Origin: an uncultured Alteromonas sp.
Lineage (GTDB): Bacteria > Pseudomonadota > Gammaproteobacteria > Enterobacterales > Alteromonadaceae
Assembly: GCF_913058315.1 (NCBI RefSeq)
Contig: NZ_CAJXQY010000045.1
Location: 1 to 32,002 of the forward strand
Direction: 5' to 3'
Length of the DNA: 32,002 nt
A model generated the notes under the pieces. It saw nothing but the letters and a program-made list of their open reading frames with translations. It had not been told where the DNA came from and did not search any database. This document shows positions 1 to 7,194 of the stretch, piece after piece (position 1 is the first letter of the stretch; the number at the start of each line of letters is the position of its first letter). The translations under genes were made by a program, and so were the position numbers.

Positions 1-100
1 CCCTTGCCGGGTGTGCAGAGGACTTTCACCTCCAAGTCATCAACTCACCACCACAATGAGTTAAACGGTGTCGAAACACCACGCGCCATGCCCGGCGCAC
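1..100 (-). mobile_element. Group II intron, IIC-like, 5' end only (runs off the window)
   Basis: Read on the minus strand from position 100 downwards, the sequence begins GTGCGCCGGGCATGG, the usual 5' boundary of a bacterial group II intron. It continues with a GGTGT-TTCG-ACACC hairpin, the GGAGGTGAAAGTCCTC stem and CACACCCGGC, whose CCCGGC can pair with the GCCGGG at the 5' end. This order matches domain I of class C introns such as the Oceanobacillus iheyensis one, as I recall it. The boundary lies directly after the T-run of the terminator at 104-134, and IIC introns are known to insert just downstream of terminators. Only about 100 nt are present, so the reverse transcriptase and domains V/VI cannot be seen. 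Class C is an inference from the insertion site and 5' sequence. Confidence 0.8.
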
Positions 101-103
101 GAT

Positions 104-134
104 AAAAAAAAGCCTCAATCAAATTGAGGCTTTT
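104..134 (-). terminator. Rho-independent terminator of the galT-galK-sglT operon
   Basis: The minus strand carries a perfect 12-bp stem (AAAAGCCTCAAT / ATTGAGGCTTTT) with a 3-nt loop, ending in a run of eight T. It lies about 28 bp after the sglT stop codon. The intron 5' boundary follows four to five bases after the T-run. Confidence 0.92.
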
Positions 135-161
135 AGAAACGCTATCAGCAAGCGGTAGAGA

Positions 162-1724
162 CTACCACCAGGTGATATAAAACGCCGCCACCACGATGGT
201 TAATGCGACAGAGGCCACATTGAACACCGAAGACGTTTTAAAGTTAATATCGTTAAGCTGAACAGCGTGGTCATGGTCGCCTTTGCCTTCATACAGGCTG
301 ATTGCGACTGCCAGACCAACACACAGTAAAAATACAATGCCCACACGGTCCATAAATGGCAGCTCAGGCAGCAGTAATTTAAATGCCAGACTGAATACTG
401 CGGAACCCACCGCGGCAACCAGACCACCGTTAGCCGTTGTCTTTTTCCAGAACATACCCAGTGCAAACAAGGCGACAATACCCGGTGTAAAGAAGCCGGT
501 AAATTCCTGAATATACTGGAACGCCTGATCAAACTGACCCAGCAGAGGCTTAGCCACTAGCATGGCAATAATCAGTGCCACTAAACTCACAATACGACCG
601 ACTTTCACGTAGTGATGCTGGCTCTTATTCGGGTTGCGATCTTTGTAGATATCCATGGTAAAAATGGTCGAAACACTGTTTGTCATGGACGCCAGCGACG
701 ACACAATGGCAGCAACCAGTGCGGCGAAGATAATGCCTTTGAGGCCAACCGGCATCAGCGTCATCAGCGATGGATAGGCCTGGTCGGCTTTTTCCAGATC
801 AGGTACCAGCAGCACCGCGGCGATACCCGGTAGTACCACAATCAACGGCATCAGTACTTTCAGGAAGGCAGCAAATACAATCCCTTTCTGCGCTTCATTA
901 ACACTCTTCGCAGCCAGCGTACGCTGAATAATGTACTGGTTGAAGCCCCAGTAAGACAGGTTCATGATCCACATACCACCAATCAGAACCGAGAGGCCCG
1001 GCAGATCCATGTAGTGTGGATTGTCTTCACTGAGGATCATATCGAACTTGCCAGGCAGTTGCTCAGTAACGGTATTGAAACCTGCCCACACACCAGCACC
1101 GTCGCCGATAATGTTCAAAGCCGTGTATGACAGGAACAAGCCCCCCAGAACCAATAGCACTACCTGAATGATGTCGGTCATGGCTACCGCTTTAAGCCCA
1201 CCGTACAAAGAGTAGGCCAGAGAGAATAAGCCGAGGAAAATCATACCGTAAATCAGGTCGACACCAGCAATAGTATTGATCGCCAACGCGCCCAGCCACA
1301 GCACCGCAGTGAGGTTAACAAACACATAAACACCCAACCAGAACACGGCCATTACCATGCGTACACGGTGGTCATAGCGTTGCTCAAGGAATTGCGGCAT
1401 GGTGTAGATTTTGTGTTTAAGGAAGATTGGCAGGAAGTATTTACCTACAATAATCAGGGTAATAGCAGCCATCCACTCATAGGACGCGATCGCTAACCCG
1501 ACCATATAGCCAGAACCGGACATGCCGATGATTTGCTCTGCCGAAATATTGGCTGCAATCAGTGAAGCGCCAATGGCCCACCAAGGCAGACTGGAGCCGG
1601 CCAGAAAGTAATCATTGGTGTCTTTCTCGTGTCCCTTCTCTTCCCGGGAAACCCACCATGCAATACCTATTAAGGCAATGACATAGATAACGAATAACGT
1701 TATGTCGAGTGTTTCAATTTTCAT
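162..1724 (-). CDS. sglT: Na+/galactose (sugar) symporter, SSS family, vSGLT-like
   Basis: This 520-residue inner-membrane protein of the solute:sodium symporter family should couple Na+ to uptake of galactose or glucose. It closely resembles Vibrio parahaemolyticus vSGLT (known family member, about 543 aa). Shared features include DYFLAGSSLPWWAIGASLIAA in TM1 (about 38-58), ISAEQ with Q64 at the place of the sugar-binding Gln of vSGLT, GFNQYIIQRTLAAKS near 255-270 and AAIVSSLASM near 335-345, the Na+-site helix. About 14 membrane helices are visible. It is the last gene of galT-galK-sglT, 47 bp after galK, and a strong terminator follows. Galactose as substrate is inferred from the operon and the vSGLT likeness; glucose is possible too. 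Confidence 0.9.
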   Translation of the reverse strand: MKIETLDITLFVIYVIALIGIAWWVSREEKGHEKDTNDYFLAGSSLPWWAIGASLIAANISAEQIIGMSGSGYMVGLAIASYEWMAAITLIIVGKYFLPIFLKHKIYTMPQFLEQRYDHRVRMVMAVFWLGVYVFVNLTAVLWLGALAINTIAGVDLIYGMIFLGLFSLAYSLYGGLKAVAMTDIIQVVLLVLGGLFLSYTALNIIGDGAGVWAGFNTVTEQLPGKFDMILSEDNPHYMDLPGLSVLIGGMWIMNLSYWGFNQYIIQRTLAAKSVNEAQKGIVFAAFLKVLMPLIVVLPGIAAVLLVPDLEKADQAYPSLMTLMPVGLKGIIFAALVAAIVSSLASMTNSVSTIFTMDIYKDRNPNKSQHHYVKVGRIVSLVALIIAMLVAKPLLGQFDQAFQYIQEFTGFFTPGIVALFALGMFWKKTTANGGLVAAVGSAVFSLAFKLLLPELPFMDRVGIVFLLCVGLAVAISLYEGKGDHDHAVQLNDINFKTSSVFNVASVALTIVVAAFYITWW

Positions 1725-1771
1725 GTTGCGACCTACAGATTTGTAATTTTAATACGTAAATGAGCAACGAA

Positions 1772-2920
1772 TTAACAATTTTTGTCAAAAGCACCTTGTT
1801 CAGCGGTGCAAATGTAAATAGTTTGTTTCAGCCCAGTTTTCGCATAATACTTGTCTTCCACCTGTTTAGTCACCCCTAAAAGCAAATTTTTTGGTAATAA
1901 AGCAACTACACAACCGCCAAAACCGCCTCCGGTCATCCTGGCACCGCCTGATTCACCTATCGTCTGCTGGATAATTTCTACTAAAGTATCAATGGCTGGC
2001 ACTGTAATCTCAAAGTCATCACGCATGGAATCATGAGACTCAGCCATCAGTTGGCTTACTTTGCCAATATCACCGTTTGAAAGGGCATCGAACATGGTGG
2101 TCGTTCGCTCATTTTCAGTAATAATGTGGCGCGCCCGTTTGTATTCGTCTGGAGTTAAGGTTGCTTTGTGCGATGCCAGCAAAGCAATGTCTGCGTCCCG
2201 CAAACTGGCTACCCCAAGTTTACTGGCTGCCGACTCGCACTGCTGACGGCGCAGATTGTATTCACTGTCGACCAGGCCACGCTTAACGTTTGAATTCACA
2301 ATCATAATCGCGAAGTCTTCGGGCAGGGCGATAAAGCGCTGAGACAAATCGCGGCAATCCAGCAACATGGCCTTACCGGGTTTACCTAACGCAGAAATCA
2401 GTTGATCCATAATGCCGCAGGAACAGCCAACAAACTCATTCTCGGCCTGCTGGCCAAGCAGCGCCGCCTCAATCCCCTCAATATTCAGGTCATAAAGCTG
2501 AGTTAACGTACTGATGATTGCTACTTCAAAAGAAGCCGAAGAACTCAGGCCGGCCCCTTGTGGTACATTACCGGTGACCACCAGGTTAGCCCCGCCTAGC
2601 TGCGGATACCTGGCACGAACCACCTGACAAACGCCCTTCACATAGTTAAGCCAGCCCGGTTGTGGCTGATGCTCAATGTTGTCGAGGGAAAATTCGGCAC
2701 ACGCATTATCGTAATCAACGGCCACCACCCTGATAATACCGTCATCCCGTCTGGCCGCAGCGATAGCGGTACCAAAATTAATTGCCGCCGGAAACACGAA
2801 TCCCTCGTTGTAATCGGTGTGTTCACCAATCAGATTGACCCGGCCAGGGGCATGGCTGGTAACCTCGGCCGCGGCATTGAAATAAGTGGTAAAAAGAGAA
2901 GAAACATCAGCAAGTGTCAT
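1772..2920 (-). CDS. galK: Galactokinase
   Basis: This 382-residue cytoplasmic GHMP kinase phosphorylates galactose to galactose-1-phosphate in the first committed Leloir step. The galactokinase signature [16 protein letters not shown] lies at residues 25-40. The ATP-binding GHMP loop [14 protein letters not shown] is near 121-134, the catalytic-Asp segment [12 protein letters not shown] near 170, and the C-terminal [13 protein letters not shown] near 335-347. Length is the same as in E. coli GalK. The ATG at 2918-2920 overlaps the galT TGA as ATGA, so translation of the two is probably coupled. All expected motifs are present and no damage was seen. Confidence 0.97.
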   Translation of the reverse strand: MTLADVSSLFTTYFNAAAEVTSHAPGRVNLIGEHTDYNEGFVFPAAINFGTAIAAARRDDGIIRVVAVDYDNACAEFSLDNIEHQPQPGWLNYVKGVCQVVRARYPQLGGANLVVTGNVPQGAGLSSSASFEVAIISTLTQLYDLNIEGIEAALLGQQAENEFVGCSCGIMDQLISALGKPGKAMLLDCRDLSQRFIALPEDFAIMIVNSNVKRGLVDSEYNLRRQQCESAASKLGVASLRDADIALLASHKATLTPDEYKRARHIITENERTTTMFDALSNGDIGKVSQLMAESHDSMRDDFEITVPAIDTLVEIIQQTIGESGGARMTGGGFGGCVVALLPKNLLLGVTKQVEDKYYAKTGLKQTIYICTAEQGAFDKNC

Positions 2921-3963
2921 TGGCCGGCCTTTTTATAATGCGTTGTTGATAGTGCCTGCAAGCGCTGGGCAGCTTGTTCCGGGGTCAGATCGCGCTGGGC
3001 CTCGGCCATCATTTCATAACCCACCATAAATTTTCTGACACTGGCAGAGCGCAGCAAAGGTGGAAAGAAATGAGCGTGTAATCCCCACTCCGGGTGTTCC
3101 TCACCATCGCAAGGCTGGCTGTGCCACCCCATGGAATAAGGAAAAGACGTGTTAAATAAATTGTCATACTTGCTGGTGATCTCACCCACAATAGCGGCCA
3201 GGTTATCGGCCTGTGAATCACTCAGCGCAGCCAGCGAAGACACACTAAAACGTGGCAGTAACAGTGTTTCGAACGGCCACGCCGCCCAATAGGGCACTAC
3301 TACCAGCCAATCGTCATTAATACACACAACCCGTTCGTTTAATGCCACTTCACGGTTTGCATAGTCCAGTAATAAGGAACTTTTATGTTGCTGATAATAT
3401 TCGGCAAAACTGGCCTGTTTCTTTTCGGCCTGGGTAGGTAAATGGCGCTGCGCCCAAACCTGACCATGGGGGTGTGGATTGGAACAGCCCATCATCGCGC
3501 CTTTATTCTCGAACACCTGTACCCACGGGTAGTCAACGCCAAGTTCTGCGGTTTGTGCCATCCAGCATTTCACTACGCCCAGTCTTTCTTCATCGGTCAG
3601 TAAAGGCAGTGTTTTACTGTGATCAGGTGAAAAGCAAATAACCCGGCTACACCCTTGCTCTGACTGATAGCGGAACAACGGATCGGTGTCTGCAGAGTCT
3701 GGCGTGTCCGGCTGTAAGGCAGCAAAATCATTGGTAAACACGAAGGTGCCGGCATAAGCCGGATTCACTTCGCCGTTAATGCGGGTATTACCCGGACATA
3801 AATAACAACTTTCGTCATAGGCAGGTAAGACAGACTGATCGGGCTCATCCTGCTGACCCTGCCATGGGCGTTTGGCCCGGTGCGGCGATACCAATACCCA
3901 TTCTTTAAGTAATGGATTAAAGCGCCGGTGGGGATGATCGGACGGCTCAAAAGAAACAGACAT
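2917..3963 (-). CDS. galT: Galactose-1-phosphate uridylyltransferase
   Basis: This 348-residue cytoplasmic enzyme exchanges UMP between UDP-glucose and galactose-1-phosphate. The catalytic motif HPHGQ is at 164-168, with H166 as the nucleophile, the same numbering as the E. coli enzyme. Zinc ligands C53, C56 (CYLC), H115 (SPDHS) and H164 are all present. The C-terminal [11 protein letters not shown] segment and GWHSQP block are typical. It is the first gene of the operon, with AGGAA about six bases before the ATG. No galE or aldose epimerase lies in the window, so the UDP-galactose 4-epimerase must be elsewhere. Confidence 0.97.
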   Translation of the reverse strand: MSVSFEPSDHPHRRFNPLLKEWVLVSPHRAKRPWQGQQDEPDQSVLPAYDESCYLCPGNTRINGEVNPAYAGTFVFTNDFAALQPDTPDSADTDPLFRYQSEQGCSRVICFSPDHSKTLPLLTDEERLGVVKCWMAQTAELGVDYPWVQVFENKGAMMGCSNPHPHGQVWAQRHLPTQAEKKQASFAEYYQQHKSSLLLDYANREVALNERVVCINDDWLVVVPYWAAWPFETLLLPRFSVSSLAALSDSQADNLAAIVGEITSKYDNLFNTSFPYSMGWHSQPCDGEEHPEWGLHAHFFPPLLRSASVRKFMVGYEMMAEAQRDLTPEQAAQRLQALSTTHYKKAGQ

Positions 3964-3986
3964 GTTAAATTCCTGCTTTGCTAAAG

Positions 3987-4000
3987 GGTAAACGTTTTCC
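3987..4000. promoter_or_regulatory. Proximal GalR/LacI-type operator-like palindrome
   Basis: GGTAAACGTTTTCC is a 14-bp palindrome with one mismatched pair around a central CG, the form typical of LacI/GalR-family operators. It lies 24 bp before the galT start. Its partner at 4117-4130 fits the same consensus, GGTAAACGTTTACC. The regulator gene is not in this window. Confidence 0.6.
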
Positions 4001-4116
4001 CTATTCTCATCTTTTTTTACATAGATGTAAATAACTCTAAGCTATTAAGACGAGCTTGAGCCGATAATTCGTCTGCTTTAACGCTGTGAATAGTCAGCTT
4101 CGTAATCAGCGAAGCA

Positions 4117-4130
4117 GGTATACGTTTACC
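4117..4130. promoter_or_regulatory. Distal GalR/LacI-type operator-like palindrome
   Basis: GGTATACGTTTACC is also a 14-bp palindrome with one mismatched pair and a central CG. Its centre is 130 bp from that of the 3987-4000 site. The gal promoter should lie between them, as in the two-operator looping arrangement of E. coli gal. I could not place the -35 and -10 boxes convincingly. Confidence 0.6.
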
Positions 4131-4165
4131 TTATAAAGCAAAAATACCCTTTTTGAATCCATGGT

Positions 4166-5050
4166 TTAGTTGTCGTTAACCAGCGGCTCCGGTACGCCAG
4201 TTACCCCAACATCCAGCTCAAACACACTCCCCGCCAATGGGTAGCGATTTAACGCAGCTGTATTCATGCCAATGCAGGCAGAGGTAACCAGTAAGGTAGA
4301 ATAGTCGGCGCCAGCAAAAGTGACGTTGGTAATTTGCGGCGCGGGTAACACCACTCGTTTAATCAGTTGCCCGGCAGGGTTGTAACAGCATAATCCGTGA
4401 CCTTGCCAGCAGGCTACCCAAAGGTTGTCCTGGCTATCCACCGTGATGCCGTCCGGATAACCGTGGTGCGCGGGTAAAACAATGTGTTGGCGTTTATCGG
4501 CTAGCTGTCCATTGCTATCAACGGAAAAGGTGTAGATGGTTCGGGTGGCAGAACTCACCGAATAAAGCCGGTCTCCGGCAAGATTAATGGCAGGGCCATT
4601 AGAGACGACATAGCCACTGTCTACTTTATGTAAGTTGCGATTTTCGTTGAGACTGGTCAGTTGATAAAGACTACCGCTAGTTGCCGCTTCACTATCATCC
4701 ATGGTGCCAAAATACAGCCGGCCAGCCTGGTCGGTTTTTGCATCATTCAAGCGATTGCCTGACGGTTCTTCGCTCAGCTGCAAAAAGCACTCGCCACAGC
4801 TCAGATCGTCGTTTAGCCAGTATATGCCCGACTGTAATCCAACAATAAAACGGCCGGAACGGGTTTCTTTTAGCCATCCAATTTGTTCTGGCATTGGAGT
4901 AGCCGTCACAGCCTTAGTGGTATAATCCATTCGGTATAACACCTGCTGCTTAATATCAACCCAGAAAACGCAGTTGTACCGGGCACTGTAATAGATGCCC
5001 TCGCCGAGGCTGCACCTGTGACGACTTACATTTAAAATTTTGACCGGCAT
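4166..5050 (-). CDS. SMP-30/gluconolactonase-family sugar lactonase
   Basis: This 294-residue cytoplasmic six-bladed propeller is predicted to hydrolyse an aldonolactone to its acid. The family's metal-binding blocks are visible: SLGEGIYYS near residue 15 (Glu ligand), RLNDAKTDQAGRLYFGTMDD near 100 (Asn), VVSNGPAIN near 150 (Asn) and GYPDGITVDSQDNLWVACW near 198-216 (Asp). SNGPA replaces the more usual SNGLA. The gene follows the small membrane protein gene by 60 bp and precedes the gal operon, which has its own operators. The substrate is open: L-arabinono-, D-galactono- or D-xylonolactone would all fit the neighbouring genes. The ATG at 5048-5050 has a poor ribosome site; a stronger one lies upstream before a mini-ORF (5066-5095). 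Confidence 0.85.
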   Translation of the reverse strand: MPVKILNVSRHRCSLGEGIYYSARYNCVFWVDIKQQVLYRMDYTTKAVTATPMPEQIGWLKETRSGRFIVGLQSGIYWLNDDLSCGECFLQLSEEPSGNRLNDAKTDQAGRLYFGTMDDSEAATSGSLYQLTSLNENRNLHKVDSGYVVSNGPAINLAGDRLYSVSSATRTIYTFSVDSNGQLADKRQHIVLPAHHGYPDGITVDSQDNLWVACWQGHGLCCYNPAGQLIKRVVLPAPQITNVTFAGADYSTLLVTSACIGMNTAALNRYPLAGSVFELDVGVTGVPEPLVNDN

Positions 5051-5065
5051 TACATCTTTTCGCTG

Positions 5066-5095
5066 TTAAATAGTCCTGCGGGTGACCCCATCCAT
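5066..5095 (-). other. Nine-codon mini-ORF with strong ribosome site, in frame ahead of the lactonase gene
   Basis: On the minus strand AAAGGAG stands about six bases before an ATG at 5093-5095. It opens nine codons and a TAA (5066-5068). Five codons later the lactonase ATG follows in the same frame, itself with only a weak ribosome site. This could be a leader peptide for translational coupling, or a relic of a longer N-terminus cut by a stop codon. Confidence 0.35.
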
Positions 5096-5110
5096 AACTG
5101 ACTCCTTTAG

Positions 5111-5515
5111 TCAGCTGGCCGGCTGATAATTCACCATCAAAGCTGAATAGAGAAAGGCAAAGCTTACACAACCTGCAAACAGAATCGAATAGTGAATGTC
5201 ACTTAAGAATAAAACCATTGAGATATCAGCACAAAGGAAAAAGCTACCGAAAAACAGTACAGCAAATAATGACTGACTATTTTGTTGCTGGCACAGTCGC
5301 TTGTCTCTTAGTACGTAAGCCATGACTTTCAGTACCGGTAGTTCTTTTTGCCAATGGCTTAGTTGTTTGCCCTGTGTGTGAGCATAAAGCTTTGCCGCAA
5401 CGACAAGCGCAATGGGCGTCAGGATAACGGGTAACCAGATGTATCCTTCGCTAAAGCCGTGATAAACCGCCACAGTCATCAGTAGCAGGCTTGAGTAAAT
5501 ATAGATACGTTCCAT
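5111..5515 (-). CDS. Hypothetical membrane protein with about four helices, possible immunity protein
   Basis: I do not recognise a family for this 134-residue protein. Hydrophobic stretches near residues 5-20, 25-45, 83-103 and 106-128 suggest four membrane helices with a charged loop around 46-80 (QGKQLSHWQKEL, LRDKRLCQQQN). GGAG lies seven bases before the ATG at 5513-5515, so the start is well supported. It lies directly downstream of two double-glycine peptide genes and their terminator. Immunity proteins of two-peptide bacteriocins are often small membrane proteins, so that role is a guess from position only. It could also be cotranscribed with the lactonase gene 60 bp further on. Confidence 0.6.
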   Translation of the reverse strand: MERIYIYSSLLLMTVAVYHGFSEGYIWLPVILTPIALVVAAKLYAHTQGKQLSHWQKELPVLKVMAYVLRDKRLCQQQNSQSLFAVLFFGSFFLCADISMVLFLSDIHYSILFAGCVSFAFLYSALMVNYQPAS

Positions 5516-5552
5516 GTGTTTTCTCCGAATAATAGTTTACGATTCATAGAGG

Positions 5553-5577
5553 AAAAAGCGGTTCTTAACGAACCGCT
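5553..5577 (-). terminator. Terminator after the double-glycine peptide genes
   Basis: On the minus strand AGCGGTTC and GAACCGCT form a perfect 8-bp stem around GTTAA, followed by a run of five T. It starts seven bases after the second peptide gene and separates that transcript from the membrane protein gene downstream, although read-through is possible. Confidence 0.85.
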
Positions 5578-5583
5578 CAAGCG

Positions 5584-5832
5584 TTAGAAGACACTGCCAC
5601 CATCGTCCTGGATTTGATCAACTATGCTATCAACACCGGACACCACTGCGCCTACGATACTGCCAGCCACTGCACCTGCGGCAGCACCAATAATGCCCCC
5701 CATGGCAGCACCTACAGTAGCCCCCGTAGCGGCTCCGGAAAGCGCACCTGAGCCCGCAGCTTCGAGAGCTTCAGTACCGCTTACCGACCCGCCTGTAACC
5801 ACCATACACTCGTCTGACTCCAAACATCTCAT
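5584..5832 (-). CDS. Double-glycine-leader peptide, bacteriocin-like (second of pair)
   Basis: This is an 82-residue peptide. Residues 1-15 (MRCLESDECMVVTGG) form a double-glycine leader of the sort cut by C39 peptidase/ABC exporters. The predicted mature part has about 67 residues, with a long Gly/Ala-rich core (about 22-60) holding many overlapping GxxxG motifs, then an acidic tail DSIVDQIQDDGG. GxxxG-rich helices are typical of two-peptide class II bacteriocins. I chose the ATG at 5830-5832 because TAAGGAG, overlapping the stop of the preceding gene, is well spaced before it. An upstream ATG at 5862 would lie inside that gene. No C39 exporter is in the window. It might instead be a membrane-associated glycine-zipper peptide. 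Confidence 0.7.
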   Translation of the reverse strand: MRCLESDECMVVTGGSVSGTEALEAAGSGALSGAATGATVGAAMGGIIGAAAGAVAGSIVGAVVSGVDSIVDQIQDDGGSVF

Positions 5833-5842
5833 ATTGCTCTCC

Positions 5843-6055
5843 TTAGTCTGAGAAATATTCATAAGCTGCTCCTATCAAAGCTCCGGCAGCTACCACACCA
5901 ATCACAACCGGAGCGGTAACAGTAGCTCCTACTGCAACGGCAATACCGACCACGGTAGCGCCTGCACCTGCACCAGTTGTAGCGCCTTCTGCGGCATCGA
6001 TAACGTCACCGCCACCGCTAACCAGCTCGATATGCTTGCTATTTAATTCATACAT
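5843..6055 (-). CDS. Double-glycine-leader peptide, bacteriocin-like (first of pair)
   Basis: This is a 70-residue peptide with a leader (MYELNSKHIELVSGG, residues 1-15) that fits the classic double-glycine pattern with conserved L, EL and VSGG. The mature part of about 55 residues is hydrophobic, Gly/Ala/Val-rich, with GxxxG motifs and an acidic, aromatic end (AAYEYFSD). The ATG at 6053-6055 has AAGGA seven bases upstream. A GTG at 6070 is possible but contains that ribosome site within its codons, so it is unlikely. The stop codon touches the ribosome site of the second peptide, ten bases before that gene's start. Both leaders are exactly 15 residues, which supports a functional pair. Confidence 0.72.
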   Translation of the reverse strand: MYELNSKHIELVSGGGDVIDAAEGATTGAGAGATVVGIAVAVGATVTAPVVIGVVAAGALIGAAYEYFSD

Positions 6056-6080
6056 AGATTGTTCCTTCACATGGGTTTAA

Positions 6081-6102
6081 TTTTCAGCTGATCATCTGAA
6101 AA
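6081..6102. promoter_or_regulatory. 22-bp near-perfect palindrome before the peptide operon
   Basis: Arms TTTTCAG and CTGAAAA flank an inner TGATCA, giving 20 of 22 symmetric positions. It lies 26 bp upstream of the first peptide start. The size and symmetry suit a dimeric repressor or activator, but I cannot name the regulator. Confidence 0.5.
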
Positions 6103-6109
6103 CAATTTT

Positions 6110-6138
6110 GTCTCGGGTATATACAGGTTTGCCGAGAC
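6110..6138. repeat. 7-bp inverted repeat around a TATATA element
   Basis: GTCTCGG (6110-6116) and CCGAGAC (6132-6138) are perfect inverted arms around 15 bases containing TATATA, a possible -10 for the peptide operon. No T-run follows on either strand, so it is not a simple terminator. It may be an operator or a 5'-leader hairpin. Confidence 0.45.
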
Positions 6139-6261
6139 CCCCTTCCGCAATAACCTTTGCAGAAGAAAGCTAAATTTAAATGTAAAGGAACATGAAATCA
6201 GCGGTCCAAACGGACAGGTAAGGGAAAGTTTATGAAAGCCAGGGGAAAGAAGAAGTGCGAC

Positions 6262-6966
6262 TTAACTGGCAACAATCAGCACGGTACCGGCAAACGCTGC
6301 CACCACCAGGATCAGTTTTCTAACCAGTATTTCGTTGATACGCCGGTTAATGAAAAACGATGCGAACCAGCCAATCAGAATAGCCGGAATACATTTTAAG
6401 AAGAGCTCAAGATCGTCATGCCCCGCCGCACCGGTAAACCACAAAACGGCAATGCCAAACATGTTGATATAAACAAAAAAGACACTCAGGTTGGCTTTAA
6501 TCTTATCTTTGTCTTCCGCCTGATAAAGCAAGCCCATGGGGGCACCACCGGCCGATGTGGTCGTTCCCATAAAGCCCGATATCATGGCCGCAATTAAATT
6601 GGAGATAACACTGATACGCGGTGTAACACCCACCAGCGACAATATCACTGCAGCAATGATGCAGACGCCAAGTAGCATCTGGTACTGATGGGCATCAATA
6701 TAAAGCAGCACACTACCTGCCACCAGCACACCCGCCGTGCCGCCAAGAATAGAGAAGCCGGTCTGTTTTAAGTCGATATCGTACTGATGTTTAACTGCCA
6801 GCAGAGTGGTTAACAGTAAAGCATTGAGGATCATAGGCCCAGGAACCAGTTCGGGCATGATCAGAAAGATAAGCGGTGCACCCAACAGGCCAAGCCCAAA
6901 GCCGATAACACTCTGCAAGCATGAACCGATGATCAGGACCAGATACACCAGGATATAGTCGGTCAA
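6262..6966 (-). CDS. TauE/SafE (TSUP) family permease
   Basis: This 234-residue inner-membrane protein has about seven or eight helices. The two half-repeats typical of TSUP permeases are visible: SVIGFGLGLLGAPLIFL near residues 20-36 and AAMISGFMGTTTSAGGAPMG near 125-145. Known relatives carry sulfite, sulfonates or other organic anions. Here the gene stands in a sugar-oxidation locus, so export or import of a sugar acid or other organic anion is possible, but no substrate can be assigned. The start is TTG at 6964-6966, with AAGGA six bases before it. It follows the SDR gene by 228 bp and has its own promoter with a FadR-type operator-like site (7019-7034). Confidence 0.8.
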   Translation of the reverse strand: MTDYILVYLVLIIGSCLQSVIGFGLGLLGAPLIFLIMPELVPGPMILNALLLTTLLAVKHQYDIDLKQTGFSILGGTAGVLVAGSVLLYIDAHQYQMLLGVCIIAAVILSLVGVTPRISVISNLIAAMISGFMGTTTSAGGAPMGLLYQAEDKDKIKANLSVFFVYINMFGIAVLWFTGAAGHDDLELFLKCIPAILIGWFASFFINRRINEILVRKLILVVAAFAGTVLIVAS

Positions 6967-7018
6967 ACAAACAATCCTTCAACTAAAACTAAACTGTTAT
7001 GCGTAACATGCAATTTAC

Positions 7019-7034
7019 ATATTATATTACATAT
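7019..7034 (-). promoter_or_regulatory. GntR-type operator-like site overlapping the -10 box of the TauE/SafE gene
   Basis: Plus-strand ATATTATATTACATAT differs at one base from the site at 15412-15427 and shares 13 bases with the complement of the site at 8968-8984. On the minus strand it contains TATAAT, a perfect -10 for the TauE/SafE gene. No good -35 is seen 17 bp upstream, so an activator may be needed. GT/AC half-sites around a short centre are typical of FadR-subfamily operators. Confidence 0.6.
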
Positions 7035-7194
7035 GATTTGTGCACAGTGCCAGAATGTAAACATTTTTGCAACATAACAATTAGTCGGAATAGTTGTTTG
7101 CAGCCGCAGCATGGCCTGTAGGCCAAGCCGCAGTACAAGAAAATATCAGAGGATTAGGCATGCCGGCGCATCACCGGCAGACATTTGAATGGCG

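Noticed and set aside
1..100. An integron attC site or a small structured RNA as explanation of the left edge
   Set aside because: The GTGCGCCGGGCATGG start, the GTGAAAGTCC stem and the position after a terminator fit a group II intron 5' end much better; no attC core sites were seen.
4136..4160. AAAAA-GGGT-ATTTTT on the minus strand as terminator of the lactonase gene
   Set aside because: The stem would consist of A-T pairs only with a tiny loop; too weak to call.
5624..5851. Plus-strand open frame rich in Ala/Pro opposite the second double-glycine peptide
   Set aside because: It is the antisense shadow of a Gly/Ala-rich gene and has no ribosome site.
6192..6221. Plus-strand ATG with AAAGGA upstream in the leader of the peptide operon
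   Set aside because: It encodes only nine residues, and I see no gene for it to lead; chance is likely.
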